From Patescibacteria group bacterium (GTDB lineage: Bacteria; Patescibacteriota; Minisyncoccia; Phycocordibacterales; UBA12079), in contig JAHIOZ010000053.1 of assembly GCA_018894995.1 (NCBI GenBank), forward strand, positions 1 to 12,779: a stretch of DNA of 12,779 nucleotides, written 5' to 3'. A program made the translations under genes and the position numbers. A model generated the notes under the pieces. The model ran no database searches and was not told where the DNA came from. It was given only the letters and a program-made list of their open reading frames with translations. Shown here one piece after another: positions 12,716 to 12,779 of this stretch (position 1 is its first letter; every line of letters begins with the position of its first letter).

Positions 12716-12779
12716 ATGACCACCAAAAAAAATAAAAAAATAGACATAATGTGGGTAGGGTTATCTCATAAAAAAGAAA
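12716..12779 (+). CDS. start of a downstream gene, cut by the window edge
   Basis: An ATG at 12716 follows AAGGA (12706-12710) at a six-base spacing and opens a frame that stays open to the window end, beginning MTTKKNKKIDIMWVGLSHKK. The lysine-rich start followed by a short beta-strand-like IDIMWVGLS is not enough to name a family. Its spacing, eight bases after the radical SAM stop, suggests co-transcription and a linked role. Confidence 0.6.
   Translation, partial: MTTKKNKKIDIMWVGLSHKKE

Noticed and set aside
1..12779. Recoding of UGA as glycine
   Set aside because: TGA is the natural stop of the maturase and of tsaD, and recognised genes contain no in-frame TGA.

Overview
The window looks like a chromosomal segment of a Candidate Phyla Radiation (Patescibacteria, Parcubacteria-like) bacterium. 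It is AT-rich. TsaD carries the extra ~50-residue segment I associate with this group. A protein joins sigma-70 region 4 to HARE-type winged helices. Palindromic repeats are dense, and one has gone in frame into a coding region. Several genes seem to be transcribed from promoters 6-8 bases ahead of the ATG (leaderless). TGA ends the radical SAM gene at 3682 and tsaD at 6838, so the UGA=Gly code of Gracilibacteria and Absconditabacteria does not apply. Placement is by inference from these traits; no rRNA or tRNA gene was seen.

Layout. 1-1128: small genes (an interrupted membrane peptide, a membrane-anchored winged-helix protein, a 44-residue basic protein on the minus strand). 1129-1947: a hypothetical helical protein with an RX4H motif of HEPN type. 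1975-3743: the most interesting part, a compact RiPP-like cassette. It has a strong promoter, a structured leader, a 42-residue precursor-like peptide ending in four clustered cysteines, an attenuator-like hairpin, and a 459-residue radical SAM/SPASM maturase with a complete set of cluster cysteines. A perfect 13-bp terminator closes the cassette. 3744-4460: an HExxH putative zinc metalloprotease that starts directly after the terminator T-run. 4461-5626: about 1.17 kb without a gene, full of nested palindromes. 5627-6838: tsaD. 6839-7624: a 64-residue minus-strand gene and another palindrome island. 7625-8650 (minus): the sigma-4/HARE protein. 8878-11187 (minus): lepA, interrupted in frame by a 502-bp element with 37-bp terminal inverted repeats that encodes a GxxExxY (PD-(D/E)XK-like) domain. 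11343-12707: a second, B12-binding-type radical SAM protein. A further gene begins 8 bases later and runs off the window.

How the genes fit together. The cassette is inferred to make a small peptide whose C-terminal cysteines are modified, probably by thioether formation, by the adjacent SPASM enzyme. The hairpin between them would keep precursor transcript in excess over enzyme. The HExxH protein could remove the leader, but the terminator suggests separate expression. The cassette uses canonical Shine-Dalgarno sequences and the precursor gene is about 46% GC by my count, unlike the leaderless housekeeping genes around it, which hints at acquisition. tsaD (tRNA t6A synthesis) and lepA (elongation factor 4) are core translation genes that frame these accessory islands. 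The second radical SAM operon starts opposite lepA and its substrate is unknown.
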